A DNA stretch of 64,000 nt from Pseudomonas viridiflava (GCF_003702045.1 NZ_RBTP01000028.1:1-64000); one strand, 5' to 3'; counted from the first letter of the stretch, positions 36,647 to 47,281 are shown. Numbers and translations: made by a program. Notes: generated by a model from the sequence alone, not told the origin.

Positions 36647-37393
36647 ATGGACCTTTCCAACCCGCCTTTTCTGCCGGGACGCAACAAGGCGCTGGACCTG
36701 CTGAAGTGGCTGGCGATGCTGAGCATGGTTCTAGACCATCTGCGCTACGTAGGCTGGTCGGTCAACGAGCTTTATGTGCCCGGCCGTTTTGCCTTTCCCT
36801 TTTTCTGTCTGGCCATTGCGGTCAATCTGTCACGGCGCAGTGCAGCGGTAATCGCCCCGCGTGTGCAGTGGCGATACCTCTTGTGGTTGCTGGCATTCGC
36901 TGCGCTCTCGGAGATTCCCTATCGCCTGTTCATGGCCGACGCAACGGTGCTCAACGTCATGCCGACCTTGCTACTCGGCTTGCTTATCGCGCAAGGCTGG
37001 CAACATCGGACTCCCGTAGCGCGGGTGATGGCGCTTGTGGCGTTGCTGTTGGGGACGATGTTCCAGAAATACCTGATGTTCGGGATTGCCGGGGTGTTGT
37101 TGCCGCTGGTGTTCCTGTTGGTGCTTAACCGATCGCTCGGTTACGCGGTTTTTCCTGTACTGTTCTGCGTGGCGGCTAATGCCTGGCCCGAGATGTTTGC
37201 CGGTGCAGCGTGGGGTGATCCGATTTCCGTCGGCTCGCTGATCGCCTGTCTGCTGGCGCCGGTGCTGGGCCTTGCGCTGCTGCGCACCAAGCCGCGCTTC
37301 AGCGTGATGCCCATGCGGCGCTGGGCTTATGCGATTTACCCGCTGCACTTTCTGGCGTTGCTGGGGTTGCGTGAAGTGTTGCGGGTGGTTTGA
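36647..37393 (+). CDS. TraX-family membrane protein
   Basis: This 248-residue protein has eight or so hydrophobic segments. The start region NKALDLLKWLAMLSMVLDHLR and PGRFAFPFFCLAIAVNLSRR match the TraX family, named from the F-pilin acetylase. The end MRRWAYAIYPLHFLALLGLREVL is also typical. Chromosomal copies are common in Pseudomonas and the substrate is unknown. It is not tied to any conjugation gene here. GGAG lies just upstream of the ATG. Confidence 0.85.
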   Translation: MDLSNPPFLPGRNKALDLLKWLAMLSMVLDHLRYVGWSVNELYVPGRFAFPFFCLAIAVNLSRRSAAVIAPRVQWRYLLWLLAFAALSEIPYRLFMADATVLNVMPTLLLGLLIAQGWQHRTPVARVMALVALLLGTMFQKYLMFGIAGVLLPLVFLLVLNRSLGYAVFPVLFCVAANAWPEMFAGAAWGDPISVGSLIACLLAPVLGLALLRTKPRFSVMPMRRWAYAIYPLHFLALLGLREVLRVV

Positions 37394-37913
37394 AAGTTCG
37401 GAATTGCTGCTTGTCTCCGGCGCAGCGCTTTCTCGCAGCAGGCACCGGACGGTGGGAGACGGCTTGTTGGCGAAGTGTTTTCAGTCGACTCGTCAGTGAC
37501 TGGCCTGACGCAATCGCCGGCAAGCCGCCTCTTATCAAACAACCTGTAACCCACTGAAGAAACTGGATTTTGTGGGAGCGGACTTGTCCGCAAATGCTGT
37601 AGTTTAGCCGATGAATATTCGTCGAATGTACAGGCCTTTTCGCGGACAAGTCCGCTCCCTCCAAGTTTGCTGCGCTACATCGCTACATCGCTACGTCGAA
37701 GACGTGGTGGCGCCTCCACACTATCCGCATTCGTTTAGAGGGCATGCCTACGCGGAGCGGTGGGCACGATCAATGTAGAGGCAGGCTTGTGTATAACGAG
37801 CCGCGTATCGCTATAGACAAAACGCCAGCACTGCATTTATCTTCCGCGGCAGGCCGCCTCATGTGGCCAACGTCGCTCGGACGGTTCCGGGCGCTTACGT
37901 CTGCGAGATTCTC
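37394..37913. other. Intergenic region holding a REPIN
   Basis: This stretch of 520 bases has no convincing gene. The central part (37572-37660) is a REPIN. A short GCATGCC...GGGCACGAT motif at about 37742-37770 belongs to the other REP-like family. The alaC promoter should lie in the last 150 bases. Confidence 0.6.
37572..37660. repeat. REPIN (GTGGGAGCGGACTTGTCCGC family)
   Basis: Left core GTGGGAGCGGACTTGTCCGC and right core GCGGACAAGTCCGCTCC are inverted, with about 48 bases between them. The same type occurs at 27929-28047. The inner spacer has similar AATGTACAGGCC sequence. Confidence 0.88.
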
Positions 37914-39131
37914 ATGGCTGACCAAGGTTCGCCGCGCCGCTTTGCGCGCATCGATCGACTCCCTCCTTATGTATTCAACATCACCGCCGAGCTCAAAATG
38001 GCAGCCCGTCGTCGTGGTGAAGACATCATCGACCTGAGCATGGGCAACCCCGATGGGGCCACGCCGCCGCACATTGTCGAAAAACTGGTCACTGTCGCCC
38101 AACGTGAAGACACTCACGGCTACTCGACTTCGCGTGGCATTCCGCGTCTGCGTCGGGCGATCTCCAACTGGTACAAGAAGCGCTACGAGGTCGATATCGA
38201 TCCCGAAAGCGAAGCGATTGTCACCATCGGCTCCAAAGAGGGCCTGGCGCACCTGATGCTGGCCACCCTCGATCAGGGCGACACGGTGCTGGTGCCCAAC
38301 CCCAGCTACCCGATCCACATCTACGGTGCCGTGATTGCCGGTGCCCAGGTGCGCTCGGTGCCGCTGGTGCCAGGGGTGGATTTCTTCGCCGAGCTGGAAA
38401 AGGCTATTCGGGGCTCGATTCCCAAGCCGAAGATGATGATCCTGGGCTTTCCGTCTAACCCTACCGCGCAGTGTGTTGAGCTGGATTTCTTCGAGCGCGT
38501 AGTGGCACTGGCCAAGCAGTATGACGTACTGGTCGTCCACGACCTGGCTTACGCTGACATCGTCTACGACGGCTGGAAAGCGCCTTCGATCATGCAGGTT
38601 CCGGGTGCCAAGGACATCGCGGTGGAGTTCTTCACCTTGTCCAAGAGCTACAACATGGCGGGCTGGAGGATTGGCTTCATGGTGGGCAATCCCGAACTGG
38701 TCAATGCGTTGGCGCGCATCAAGAGCTACCACGACTACGGCACCTTCACACCGCTGCAGGTTGCGGCCATCGCCGCACTGGAAGGCGATCAACAATGCGT
38801 GCTCGACATCGCCGAACAGTATCGTCAGCGTCGTAATGTGCTGGTCAAAGGCTTGCACGAACTGGGCTGGATGGTCGAGAACCCCAAAGCCTCGATGTAC
38901 GTATGGGCCAGGATTCCCGAAGCGTACGCGCACCTGGGCTCGCTGGAGTTCGCCAAGAAACTGCTGCTTGAAGCCAAAGTGTGTGTGTCGCCGGGCATTG
39001 GTTTCGGTGAGTACGGCGACGATCACGTGCGGTTCGCGCTGATCGAGAATCAGGACCGGATTCGCCAGGCGGTGCGCGGCATTCGCGGCATGTTCCGCGC
39101 CGACGGTAAGGTTTCGGGCAAGACGGCCTGA
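37914..39131 (+). CDS. alaC: AlaC-like alanine/aspartate-family aminotransferase
   Basis: This 405-residue class I/II PLP aminotransferase has [29 protein letters not shown] and [10 protein letters not shown]. The PLP-Lys244 is in [15 protein letters not shown]. It is most like AlaC (YfdZ), which makes alanine from pyruvate and glutamate. The ATG at 37914 is chosen over 37863 because it begins the conserved part. It is not a known member of the betaine pathway and sits between ltaA/traX and glyA. A terminator follows. Confidence 0.82.
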   Translation: MADQGSPRRFARIDRLPPYVFNITAELKMAARRRGEDIIDLSMGNPDGATPPHIVEKLVTVAQREDTHGYSTSRGIPRLRRAISNWYKKRYEVDIDPESEAIVTIGSKEGLAHLMLATLDQGDTVLVPNPSYPIHIYGAVIAGAQVRSVPLVPGVDFFAELEKAIRGSIPKPKMMILGFPSNPTAQCVELDFFERVVALAKQYDVLVVHDLAYADIVYDGWKAPSIMQVPGAKDIAVEFFTLSKSYNMAGWRIGFMVGNPELVNALARIKSYHDYGTFTPLQVAAIAALEGDQQCVLDIAEQYRQRRNVLVKGLHELGWMVENPKASMYVWARIPEAYAHLGSLEFAKKLLLEAKVCVSPGIGFGEYGDDHVRFALIENQDRIRQAVRGIRGMFRADGKVSGKTA

Positions 39132-39148
39132 TTGCGACATGGCTGGAC

Positions 39149-39183
39149 AAAAATCCCTCGAGTGAACTCGGGGGATTTTTTTT
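39149..39183 (+). terminator. Intrinsic terminator after alaC
   Basis: AAAATCCCTCGAGT and ACTCGGGGGATTTT pair almost fully, followed by a run of T residues. Confidence 0.9.
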
Positions 39184-39483
39184 GCCCTGGCGAATTGCCC
39201 GTGCCCACACAACTTTTCGTGCGTACGTCGGGACGCGGAGCGTCCTGTAAGGCATTCCCACGCGGCGCGTCACACCGAGGTGGACGTGGAGCGCATCTTC
39301 TGAGGCATTTTCACGCGGGGTATGGGAACGACAGACACCTCAAGCCCTGATGTCGTAAACGCACCTTTGCGTGGCGTCCGTAGGCATCTGGGCGGTCTGC
39401 GTCGGCCCTACCATCGGTTGCAAGGGGCTGTTCAAAAGCCCTACCGATAAGTCAGGCGTCACGCCGCCGCTGGGAGAACCGCG
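39184..39483. promoter_or_regulatory. glyA-sox operon leader with REP-like sequence
   Basis: This stretch of 300 bases lies upstream of glyA. The part at about 39226-39330 has REP-like GC-rich repeats (GGGACGCGGAGCGTCC). Two direct GCCCTACC motifs occur at 39405 and 39438, 33 bases apart, about 40-80 bases before the start. Spaced direct repeats suit an AraC-type activator such as SouR or GbdR, but this is only a suggestion. Confidence 0.4.
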
Positions 39484-40737
39484 ATGTTCAGCAAGCAAGA
39501 CCAGATTCAGGGTTATGACGATGCACTGTTGTCGGCGATGAATGCCGAGGAGCAGCGTCAGGAAGACCATATCGAGCTGATCGCCTCGGAGAACTACACC
39601 AGCAAGCGCGTGATGCAGGCCCAGGGCAGCGGACTGACCAACAAGTACGCCGAAGGCTATCCGGGCAAGCGTTATTACGGCGGGTGTGAGCACGTCGACA
39701 AGGTCGAGCAACTGGCCATCGAGCGCGCCAGGCAGCTGTTCGGTGCCGATTACGCCAACGTACAGCCGCATTCGGGCAGCCAGGCCAACGCCGCTGTCTA
39801 CCTGGCGCTTTTGCAGGCTGGCGATACCGTGCTGGGCATGAGCCTGGCCCACGGCGGTCACCTGACCCACGGTGCCAAAGTCAGCTTCTCTGGCAAGCTG
39901 TACAACGCCGTGCAGTACGGCATCGACACGACCACCGGCCTGATCGACTACGACGAAGTCGAGCGCATCGCCCTGGAAAGCAAGCCGAAGATGATCATTG
40001 CCGGTTTCTCGGCGTACTCCAAGACACTGGATTTCCCGCGTTTCCGCGAAATTGCGGACAAGGTGGGCGCCTACCTGTTCGTTGACATGGCCCATGTCGC
40101 CGGTCTGGTGGCCGCTGGTCTGTACCCCAACCCGCTGCCTTACGCCGACGTGGTCACCACCACCACCCACAAGACCCTGCGCGGTCCGCGTGGCGGGCTG
40201 ATTCTGGCCAAGGCCAACGAAGAACTGGAAAAGAAATTCAACTCCGCCGTATTCCCTGGTGGCCAAGGCGGCCCGCTGATGCACGTCATTGCCGCCAAGG
40301 CGGTGTGCTTCAAGGAAGCGATGGAGCCAGGCTTCAAAGCCTACCAACAACAAGTGATCGATAACGCCCAGGCGATGGCGCAGGTGTTCATCAATCGCGG
40401 TTTCGATGTCGTTTCCGGCGGCACCGACAACCACCTGTTTTTGGTCAGCCTGATTCGTCAGGGCCTGACCGGCAAGGACGCCGATGCCGCCTTGGGTCGT
40501 GCGCACATCACCGTCAACAAAAACTCAGTGCCGAACGATCCGCAGTCGCCGTTCGTGACCTCTGGCCTGCGCATCGGCACCCCGGCCGTTACCACGCGCG
40601 GCTTCAAGGTGACGCAGTGCGTCGAGCTGGCGGGCTGGATCTGCGACATCCTCGACAACCTTGGCGACGCCGATGTCGAGGCCGACGTTGCAGGTCAGGT
40701 CGCCGCGCTGTGCACCGATTTCCCGGTTTATCGCTGA
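39484..40737 (+). CDS. glyA: Serine hydroxymethyltransferase
   Basis: This 417-residue PLP enzyme interconverts glycine plus 5,10-methylene-THF with serine. It has [38 protein letters not shown] and the PLP-Lys230 in [19 protein letters not shown] lies 7 bases before the ATG. It is the first gene of the glyA-soxBDAG-purU-fdhA run. It is therefore probably the copy (GlyA1) that assimilates glycine and one-carbon units from sarcosine rather than the housekeeping one. Confidence 0.95.
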   Translation: MFSKQDQIQGYDDALLSAMNAEEQRQEDHIELIASENYTSKRVMQAQGSGLTNKYAEGYPGKRYYGGCEHVDKVEQLAIERARQLFGADYANVQPHSGSQANAAVYLALLQAGDTVLGMSLAHGGHLTHGAKVSFSGKLYNAVQYGIDTTTGLIDYDEVERIALESKPKMIIAGFSAYSKTLDFPRFREIADKVGAYLFVDMAHVAGLVAAGLYPNPLPYADVVTTTTHKTLRGPRGGLILAKANEELEKKFNSAVFPGGQGGPLMHVIAAKAVCFKEAMEPGFKAYQQQVIDNAQAMAQVFINRGFDVVSGGTDNHLFLVSLIRQGLTGKDADAALGRAHITVNKNSVPNDPQSPFVTSGLRIGTPAVTTRGFKVTQCVELAGWICDILDNLGDADVEADVAGQVAALCTDFPVYR

Positions 40738-40754
40738 GTCAGGAGTAGCCCTAC

Positions 40755-42005
40755 ATGCAGCATTACTCAGGCTTCGGCCTTTTCAAGCACTCCCTCAGCC
40801 ACCATGAGAACTGGCAGCGCATGTGGCGCACGCCGACCCCGAAGAAGGTCTACGACGTGGTCATCGTCGGTGGCGGCGGGCATGGTCTGGCCACGGCTTA
40901 CTACCTGGCCAAAGAGCACGGGATCACCAACGTGGCCGTGGTCGAAAAGGGCTGGCTGGGCGGTGGCAATACCGCTCGTAACACCACTATCGTGCGTTCC
41001 AACTATCTGTGGGACGAATCAGCTCACCTGTACGAGCACGCGATGAAATTGTGGGAAGGCCTGTCCCAAGACCTGAACTACAACGTCATGTTCTCCCAGC
41101 GTGGCGTCTACAACCTGTGCCACACCCTGCAGGACATGCGTGATTCCGAGCGCCGCGTCAGTGCCAACCGGCTAAATGGCGTGGACGGTGAACTGCTCAA
41201 TGGCAAGCAGGTTGCCGAAGAGATTCCGTATCTGGACTGCTCGAAAAACACTCGCTACCCGATTATTGGCGCAACGGTTCAACGCCGTGGCGGCGTGGCC
41301 CGTCACGATGCCGTGGCTTGGGGCTTTGCCCGTGCCGCCGATGCGCTGGGCGTGGACTTGATCCAGCAGACCGAAGTGATCGGTTTTCGCAAGGAAAACG
41401 GTGTATGCGTCGGTGTTGAAACCAACAAGGGTTTCATCGGTGCCAAGCGCGTCGGCGTCGTGACGGCAGGCAACTCCGGGCACATGGCCAAACTCGCAGG
41501 CTTCCGTCTGCCGATCGAATCCCACCCGCTGCAAGCGCTGGTGTCCGAGCCGATCAAGCCCATCATCGACAGCGTGATTATGTCCAACGCGGTTCACGGT
41601 TACATCAGTCAGTCCGACAAGGGCGATCTGGTGATTGGTGCCGGTATCGACAGTTGGGTCGGCTACGGCCAGCGTGGGTCGTACCCGGTGATCGAACACA
41701 CCATCCAGGCCATCGTCGAGATGTTCCCCGTGTTGTCCCGCGTGCGCATGAACCGTCAGTGGGGCGGCATCGTCGACACCACGCCGGACGCCTGCCCGAT
41801 CATTTCCAAGACGCCGGTCCCGAATATGTTCTTCAACTGCGGTTGGGGCACGGGCGGCTTCAAGGCGACACCCGGCTCGGGCAACGTGTTTGCCGCAAGC
41901 CTGGCCAAAGGCGAAATGCATCCGCTGGCCAAGCCTTTTTCCATCGACCGTTTCCACAACGGTGCCTTGATCGACGAACACGGCGCAGCCGCGGTCGCCC
42001 ACTAA
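40755..42005 (+). CDS. soxB: Sarcosine oxidase beta subunit
   Basis: This 416-residue FAD/FMN subunit has a Rossmann motif [22 protein letters not shown] at about 36-57, [14 protein letters not shown], and C-terminal [17 protein letters not shown]. It holds the flavin that oxidises the sarcosine methyl group. Position and length match heterotetrameric SoxBDAG. It starts 17 bases after glyA. AGGAG precedes the ATG. Confidence 0.95.
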   Translation: MQHYSGFGLFKHSLSHHENWQRMWRTPTPKKVYDVVIVGGGGHGLATAYYLAKEHGITNVAVVEKGWLGGGNTARNTTIVRSNYLWDESAHLYEHAMKLWEGLSQDLNYNVMFSQRGVYNLCHTLQDMRDSERRVSANRLNGVDGELLNGKQVAEEIPYLDCSKNTRYPIIGATVQRRGGVARHDAVAWGFARAADALGVDLIQQTEVIGFRKENGVCVGVETNKGFIGAKRVGVVTAGNSGHMAKLAGFRLPIESHPLQALVSEPIKPIIDSVIMSNAVHGYISQSDKGDLVIGAGIDSWVGYGQRGSYPVIEHTIQAIVEMFPVLSRVRMNRQWGGIVDTTPDACPIISKTPVPNMFFNCGWGTGGFKATPGSGNVFAASLAKGEMHPLAKPFSIDRFHNGALIDEHGAAAVAH

Positions 42006-42019
42006 CAGGAGAAACACTC

Positions 42020-42316
42020 ATGCTGCATATCTTCTGTCCTCACTGTGGCGAACTGCGCTCCGAAGAGGAATTCCACGCGTCGGGCCAGGCGCATATTCCG
42101 CGTCCGCTGGATCCGGGTGCCTGCACCGACGAGCAGTGGGGCGATTACATGTTCTTTCGCGATAACCCGCGCGGCCTGCACCACGAGCTGTGGATTCACG
42201 CAGCAGGGTGCCGTCAGTACTTCAATGCCACGCGCAACACCGTGACCTACGAAATTCTCGAAACCTATCCGATTGGCGCCAAGCCGCAGTTCACGGACAA
42301 GGGAGACAAGGTATGA
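42020..42316 (+). CDS. soxD: Sarcosine oxidase delta subunit
   Basis: This 98-residue zinc-binding subunit starts MLHIFCPHCGELRSEEEF and has a Cys/His pair in the middle (HHELWIHAAGCRQYF). The CxxC and later Cys/His are the zinc ligands known for SoxD. AGGAG is upstream. Its stop overlaps the soxA start by four bases (ATGA). Confidence 0.95.
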   Translation: MLHIFCPHCGELRSEEEFHASGQAHIPRPLDPGACTDEQWGDYMFFRDNPRGLHHELWIHAAGCRQYFNATRNTVTYEILETYPIGAKPQFTDKGDKV

Positions 42317-45300
42317 GCCAGAGCAATCGACTGCCCAACGGCGGCCGGATCAACCGTAGCAAGGTGCTGAACTTCACCTTCAACGGTCAGACCTATCAAG
42401 GCTTTGAAGGCGACTCCCTGGCGTCCGCGCTGCTGGCCAATGGTGTCGATATCATCGGCCGCAGCTTCAAGTATTCGCGTCCACGCGGCATCTTTGCGGC
42501 AGGCTCCGAAGAACCGAACGCCGTGTTGCAGATTGGCGCGACCGAAGCCACGCAGATTCCCAACGTGCGGGCCACTCAGCAAGCCCTGTATTCGGGACTG
42601 GTTGCAACCAGCACCAACGGCTGGCCGAGCGTGAACAACGACATGATGGGCATTCTCGGCAAGGTCGGCGGCAAGCTGATGCCGCCGGGTTTCTACTACA
42701 AGACGTTCATGTACCCGCAGTCGTTCTGGATGACGTACGAGAAGTACATCCGCAAGGCCGCAGGACTGGGTCGCTCGCCGACCGAGAACGATCCGGACAG
42801 CTACGACGCGATGAACCAGCACTGCGACGTGCTGATTGTCGGCGCAGGTCCGGCGGGTCTTGCCGCAGCGCTGGCAGCGGCGCGCAGTGGTGCCCGGGTG
42901 ATTCTGGCCGATGAACAGGAAGAGTTTGGCGGCAGCCTGCTCGACAGCCGCGAAAGCCTGGACGGTAAGCCAGCCATTGAATGGGTGGCCACGGTCATTG
43001 CCGAGCTCAAAAGCCTGCGCAACGTGACCCTGCTGCCTCGCGCCACGGTCAACGGCTATCACGATCACAACTTCCTGACTATTCATGAGCGCCTCACCGA
43101 TCACCTCGGCGACCGGGCACCCATCGGCATGGTGCGTCAGCGCATGCACCGCGTTCGCGCCAAGCGCGTGGTACTGGCGACCGGCACCCACGAACGCCCA
43201 CTGGTCTACGGCAACAACGACGTGCCTGGCAATATGCTGGCTGGCGCGGTTTCTACCTACGTGCGTCGTTACGGCGTGGCGCCGGGCAAGAAGCTCGTGC
43301 TGTCGACCAACAATGACCATGCCTACCGCGTGGCGCTGGATTGGCTGGATGCCAGCCTGCCGGTGGTAGCGATTGCCGATGCGCGTCACAACCCACGCGG
43401 TCCGCTGGTGGAAGAGGCACGTGCCAAAGGCATTCGGATTCTGACCGGCAGCGCCGTGATCGAAGCCCGTGGCACCAAGCGCGTAACGGCTGCGCGGGTT
43501 GCGGCGATTGACGTCAAATCACACAGCGTGACCAGTCCGGGCGAATGGCTCGAATGCGACCTGGTGGCCAGCTCCGGCGGCTACAGCCCGATCGTTCACC
43601 TGGCGTCGCACTTGGGCGGCAAGCCGGTCTGGCGCGAAGACATCCTCGGTTTCGTACCGGGCGAAGCGCCACAAAAACGTGTCTGCGTCGGCGGCGTAAA
43701 CGGTGTTTACAGCCTGGCGGACAGCCTGGCCGATGGGTTCGAAGGCGGCGTGCGCGCGGCCAGCGAAGCGGGTTTCAAGTTGGTCGAAGGCGTCATGCCC
43801 AAAGCCCTCAGCCGCGCTGAAGAACCGACCCTGGCGTTGTTCCAGGTGCCGCACGAAAAAGGCACTGCACGTGCGCCGAAGCAATTCGTCGATCTGCAGA
43901 ACGACGTGACCGCAGCGGCCATCGAACTGGCGACCCGCGAAGGCTTCGAGTCGGTCGAGCACGTCAAGCGCTACACCGCGCTGGGCTTCGGCACCGATCA
44001 GGGCAAACTGGGCAACGTCAACGGCCTGGCCATCGCGGCGCGCTCGTTGAACGTGTCGATCCCGGAAATGGGCACCACCATGTTCCGTCCCAACTACACG
44101 CCGGTGACGTTTGGCGCGATTGCCGGTCGTCACTGTGGCCACGTGTTCGAGCCGGTGCGTTTCACCGCGCTGCATGCCTGGCACGTGCGAAACGGTGCCG
44201 AGTTCGAAGACGTCGGTCAGTGGAAGCGTCCGTGGTACTTCCCGAAAAACGGGGAAGATATGCACGCCGCTGTCGCCCGCGAGTGCAAGGCGGTGCGTGC
44301 CAGCGTGGGTCTGCTGGACGCCTCGACGCTGGGCAAGATCGACATTCAGGGGCCGGATGCCCGTGAGTTCCTGAACCGCATCTACACCAACGCCTGGACC
44401 AAACTGGACGTGGGCAAGGCGCGTTATGGCCTGATGTGCAAGGAAGACGGCATGGTCTTCGATGACGGCGTCACGGCCTGCATCGCGGATAACCATTTCC
44501 TGATGACCACCACCACGGGCGGCGCTGCACGCGTTCTGCAATGGCTGGAAATCTATCAGCAGACCGAATGGCCGGACTTGCAGGTGTATTTCACCTCCGT
44601 GACCGACCACTGGGCGACCCTGACGCTGTCCGGCCCCAACAGCCGCAAACTGCTCAGCGAAGTCACCGATATCGACCTGGGGCGTGAAGCGTTCCCGTTC
44701 ATGACCTGGAAAGAAGGGTTGGTTGCGGGTGTTCCGGCTCGTGTGTTCCGTATCTCCTTTACGGGCGAGCTGTCCTACGAGGTCAACATCCAGGCCGACT
44801 ACGCGATGGGCGTGCTGGAAAAGATTATCGAGGCAGGCAAGCCCTACAACCTGACGCCTTATGGCACCGAAACCATGCACGTACTGCGTGCCGAAAAGGG
44901 CTTCATCATCGTCGGTCAGGACACCGATGGTTCGATGACCCCGGACGACCTGAACATGGGGTGGTGTGTCGGCCGTACCAAGCCGTTCTCGTGGATCGGC
45001 TGGCGCGGTATGAACCGCGAAGATTGCGTGCGTGAACAGCGCAAGCAACTGGTCGGCCTCAAGCCGGTCGACCCTAACCAATGGCTGCCGGAAGGCGCGC
45101 AACTGGTATTCGATACCAAACAGGCCATTCCGATGAGCATGGTAGGCCACGTGACCTCCAGCTATGCGCACAATTCGCTGGGTTATTCGTTTGCGATGGG
45201 CGTGGTCAAGGGCGGTTTGAGCCGCATGGGCGAGCGTGTGTTCGCACCGCTGGCCGACGGCACCGTGATCGAGGCCGAGATCGTTTCGTCGGTGTTCTTC

Positions 45301-45333
45301 GATCCGAAGGGCGAGCAGCAGAATGTGGAGTGA
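42313..45333 (+). CDS. soxA: Sarcosine oxidase alpha subunit
   Basis: This 1006-residue subunit has an N-terminal 2Fe-2S-like domain (SFKYSRPRGIFAAGSEEPN) and an NAD-binding motif VLIVGAGPAGLAAALAAARSG at about 173-193. The C-terminal glycine-cleavage-T-like folate domain (about 600 onward) carries tetrahydrofolate. It takes the methyl carbon from sarcosine to 5,10-methylene-THF. The in-frame ATG at 42313 is the start, giving the four-base overlap with soxD. Confidence 0.95.
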   Translation: MSQSNRLPNGGRINRSKVLNFTFNGQTYQGFEGDSLASALLANGVDIIGRSFKYSRPRGIFAAGSEEPNAVLQIGATEATQIPNVRATQQALYSGLVATSTNGWPSVNNDMMGILGKVGGKLMPPGFYYKTFMYPQSFWMTYEKYIRKAAGLGRSPTENDPDSYDAMNQHCDVLIVGAGPAGLAAALAAARSGARVILADEQEEFGGSLLDSRESLDGKPAIEWVATVIAELKSLRNVTLLPRATVNGYHDHNFLTIHERLTDHLGDRAPIGMVRQRMHRVRAKRVVLATGTHERPLVYGNNDVPGNMLAGAVSTYVRRYGVAPGKKLVLSTNNDHAYRVALDWLDASLPVVAIADARHNPRGPLVEEARAKGIRILTGSAVIEARGTKRVTAARVAAIDVKSHSVTSPGEWLECDLVASSGGYSPIVHLASHLGGKPVWREDILGFVPGEAPQKRVCVGGVNGVYSLADSLADGFEGGVRAASEAGFKLVEGVMPKALSRAEEPTLALFQVPHEKGTARAPKQFVDLQNDVTAAAIELATREGFESVEHVKRYTALGFGTDQGKLGNVNGLAIAARSLNVSIPEMGTTMFRPNYTPVTFGAIAGRHCGHVFEPVRFTALHAWHVRNGAEFEDVGQWKRPWYFPKNGEDMHAAVARECKAVRASVGLLDASTLGKIDIQGPDAREFLNRIYTNAWTKLDVGKARYGLMCKEDGMVFDDGVTACIADNHFLMTTTTGGAARVLQWLEIYQQTEWPDLQVYFTSVTDHWATLTLSGPNSRKLLSEVTDIDLGREAFPFMTWKEGLVAGVPARVFRISFTGELSYEVNIQADYAMGVLEKIIEAGKPYNLTPYGTETMHVLRAEKGFIIVGQDTDGSMTPDDLNMGWCVGRTKPFSWIGWRGMNREDCVREQRKQLVGLKPVDPNQWLPEGAQLVFDTKQAIPMSMVGHVTSSYAHNSLGYSFAMGVVKGGLSRMGERVFAPLADGTVIEAEIVSSVFFDPKGEQQNVE

Positions 45334-45341
45334 CGCTTTTG

Positions 45342-45405
45342 CTCGGTCCCATGCTCCAGCGTGGGAACGCCGCTCAGGACGCTCTGCGTCCGGCTCGTTC
45401 ATGTG
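45342..45405. repeat. REP-like palindrome between soxA and soxG
   Basis: GTCCCATGCTCCAGCGTGGGA with GGACGCTCTGCGTCC is a member of the family seen at 22885-23012. It sits inside the sox operon, 9 bases after the soxA stop. Confidence 0.7.
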
Positions 45406-45441
45406 CGCAGCGTCTTAAACAGAATTCAGAGCAGGTGATCC

Positions 45442-46074
45442 ATGACCACAGTCAATGTTTACCCACAACGCCCGACCTCCGACGTCAAGGCCGAGTCGCC
45501 GTTGTTTCACGCCAGTCTGGAAAGCCTCATTGGCAAAGGCCGCGCCAGCCCGGGTGTGTTGTTGCGCGAGAAGAAATTGCTGGGCCACCTGACCCTTCGT
45601 GGTGATGCCCACGACCCGGCATTTGCCGCTGGCGTCCACAAGGCGCTCGGCATGGAGCTGCCCGCCGCGCTGACGCTGGTCACCAGCGGTGAACGCTCGC
45701 TGCAGTGGATGGGCCCGGACGAGTGGCTGCTGATCGTGCCGAGCGGCGAAGAACTCGCTGCGGAGCAACAACTGCGCGAAGCATTGGCGGGCTTGCATAT
45801 CGCCATCGTCAACGTCAGCGGCGGCCAGTCGATTCTGGAACTGACCGGTCCCAAGGTTCGTCAGGTCCTGATGAAGTCCACCAGCTACGACGTACACCCG
45901 GACAACTTTCCGGTGGGCAAGGCCGTCGGTACGGTGTTCGCCAAGTCGCAATTGGTTATTCGTCGTACAGGCGAAGAAACCTGGGAGCTGCTGATTCGTC
46001 GCAGCTTCGCCGATTACTGGTGGCTGTGGTTGCAGGATGCGTCAGCCGAGTATGGTTTGAGTATTCAGTCTTGA
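45442..46074 (+). CDS. soxG: Sarcosine oxidase gamma subunit
   Basis: This 210-residue subunit of the SoxG family has LLREKKLLGHLTLRGD, LQWMGPDEWLLIVPSGEE, and ISGGQ-like NVSGGQSILELTGPKVRQVL. SoxG is needed for the stable tetramer, and its fold is related to folate-binding T proteins. It follows soxA by 108 bases holding the REP-like element. AGCAGG precedes the ATG. The C-terminus is RRSFADYWWLWLQDASAEYG. Confidence 0.92.
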   Translation: MTTVNVYPQRPTSDVKAESPLFHASLESLIGKGRASPGVLLREKKLLGHLTLRGDAHDPAFAAGVHKALGMELPAALTLVTSGERSLQWMGPDEWLLIVPSGEELAAEQQLREALAGLHIAIVNVSGGQSILELTGPKVRQVLMKSTSYDVHPDNFPVGKAVGTVFAKSQLVIRRTGEETWELLIRRSFADYWWLWLQDASAEYGLSIQS

Positions 46075-46100
46075 GGTGAGAGTGTCTGGTCGGTTGTCTT

Positions 46101-46122
46101 CGCGAGCGAGCTCGCTCCCACA
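46101..46122. repeat. Single REP core (CGCGAGCGAGCTCGCTCCCAC)
   Basis: This is one half of a REP of the GTGGGAGCGAGC family, between soxG and purU. No inverted partner is next to it. Confidence 0.75.
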
Positions 46123-46188
46123 GTGTCCGCATGGACAGTGGCGACGATGACCTGCCGGACACAATAAGGGTTCAGGAGTAATCGCTTA

Positions 46189-47046
46189 ATGAGTCGTGCC
46201 CCCGATACATGGATTTTGACTGCCGACTGCCCCAGCGTGCTGGGTACGGTCGATGCCGTGACCCGCTTTCTGTTCGAGCAGGGTTGCTACGTGACCGAGC
46301 ACCATTCGTTCGATGATCGCCTGTCGGGACGCTTTTTCATCCGTGTCGAATTTCGTCAGCCCGAGGGTTTCGACGAGGCAGGGTTTCGCAAAGGCCTGGC
46401 CGAGCGGGGCAGCGCGTTCGGCATGATCTTCGAGCTGACCGCGCCCAATTATCGGCCCAAGGTCGTGATCATGGTGTCCAAGGCAGATCACTGCCTGAAC
46501 GACCTGCTGTACCGCCAGCGCATCAACCAGTTGTCGATGGACGTCGTCGCGGTGGTGTCCAATCACCCTGATCTTGAGCCGTTGGCAGCGTGGCACGGGA
46601 TTGCGTACTACCATTTCCCCCTCGACCCCAACGATAAGCCTGCGCAAGAGGCCAAAGTCTGGAACGTCATCGAAGCGTCCGGTGCAGAACTGGTGATTCT
46701 TGCCCGTTACATGCAAGTGCTGTCGCCGGACCTGTGTCGCAAGCTCGATGGCAAGGCAATCAACATTCATCACTCGTTGTTGCCCGGTTTCAAAGGCGCC
46801 AAGCCTTACCATCAGGCCTACAACAAGGGCGTGAAACTGGTGGGCGCAACGGCGCATTACATTAACAACGACCTGGACGAAGGGCCGATCATCGCTCAGG
46901 GCGTGGAAGTAGTGGATCACAGTCACTATCCCGAAGACCTGATTGCCAAGGGCCGGGACATTGAAGGCCTGACACTGGCGCGTGCGGTGGGGTATCACAT
47001 TGAGCGGCGCGTGTTTCTGAACGCCAACAGAACAGTGGTTTTGTAA
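46189..47046 (+). CDS. purU: Formyltetrahydrofolate deformylase
   Basis: This 285-residue protein has an N-terminal ACT-like domain (ILTADCPSVLGTVDAVTRFLFEQG). A formyltransferase-fold C-terminal part carries NIHHSLLPGFKGAKPYHQAY and ATAHYINNDLDEGPIIAQ. The Asn/His/Asp catalytic set of the PurU family is present. It releases formate from 10-formyl-THF, which recycles folate after sarcosine oxidation. It lies inside the sox operon (PA5420 equivalent). Confidence 0.93.
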   Translation: MSRAPDTWILTADCPSVLGTVDAVTRFLFEQGCYVTEHHSFDDRLSGRFFIRVEFRQPEGFDEAGFRKGLAERGSAFGMIFELTAPNYRPKVVIMVSKADHCLNDLLYRQRINQLSMDVVAVVSNHPDLEPLAAWHGIAYYHFPLDPNDKPAQEAKVWNVIEASGAELVILARYMQVLSPDLCRKLDGKAINIHHSLLPGFKGAKPYHQAYNKGVKLVGATAHYINNDLDEGPIIAQGVEVVDHSHYPEDLIAKGRDIEGLTLARAVGYHIERRVFLNANRTVVL

Positions 47047-47071
47047 GATTTCACAACACAATCACAGAACC

Positions 47072-47162
47072 GTGGGAGCGAGCTTGCTCGCGAAAAGGCC
47101 GGTACATCCAATCGCGCGGGTGCGCTTGAAACACCGCTTTCGCGAGCAAGCTCGCTCCCACA
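47072..47162. repeat. REPIN between purU and fdhA
   Basis: Inverted cores GTGGGAGCGAGCTTGCTCGCGAA and TTCGCGAGCAAGCTCGCTCCCAC enclose about 45 bases including GCCGGTACATCC. It is a subfamily distinct from the GCGGACTTG elements. Confidence 0.88.
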
Positions 47163-47281
47163 GCGCAGGCATATTCAGGAACACCGACACAAGCATCCCG
47201 GAACAATCGGTGCGTTGCCGCAACACCACTCAAAGCAGCGCATTTCTCCGCTACAACACACAATAAAAGCGAGGTGAAAGC

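Noticed and set aside
43519..45402. 627-codon minus-strand frame opposite soxA
   Set aside because: It is antisense to soxA with no recognisable domain.
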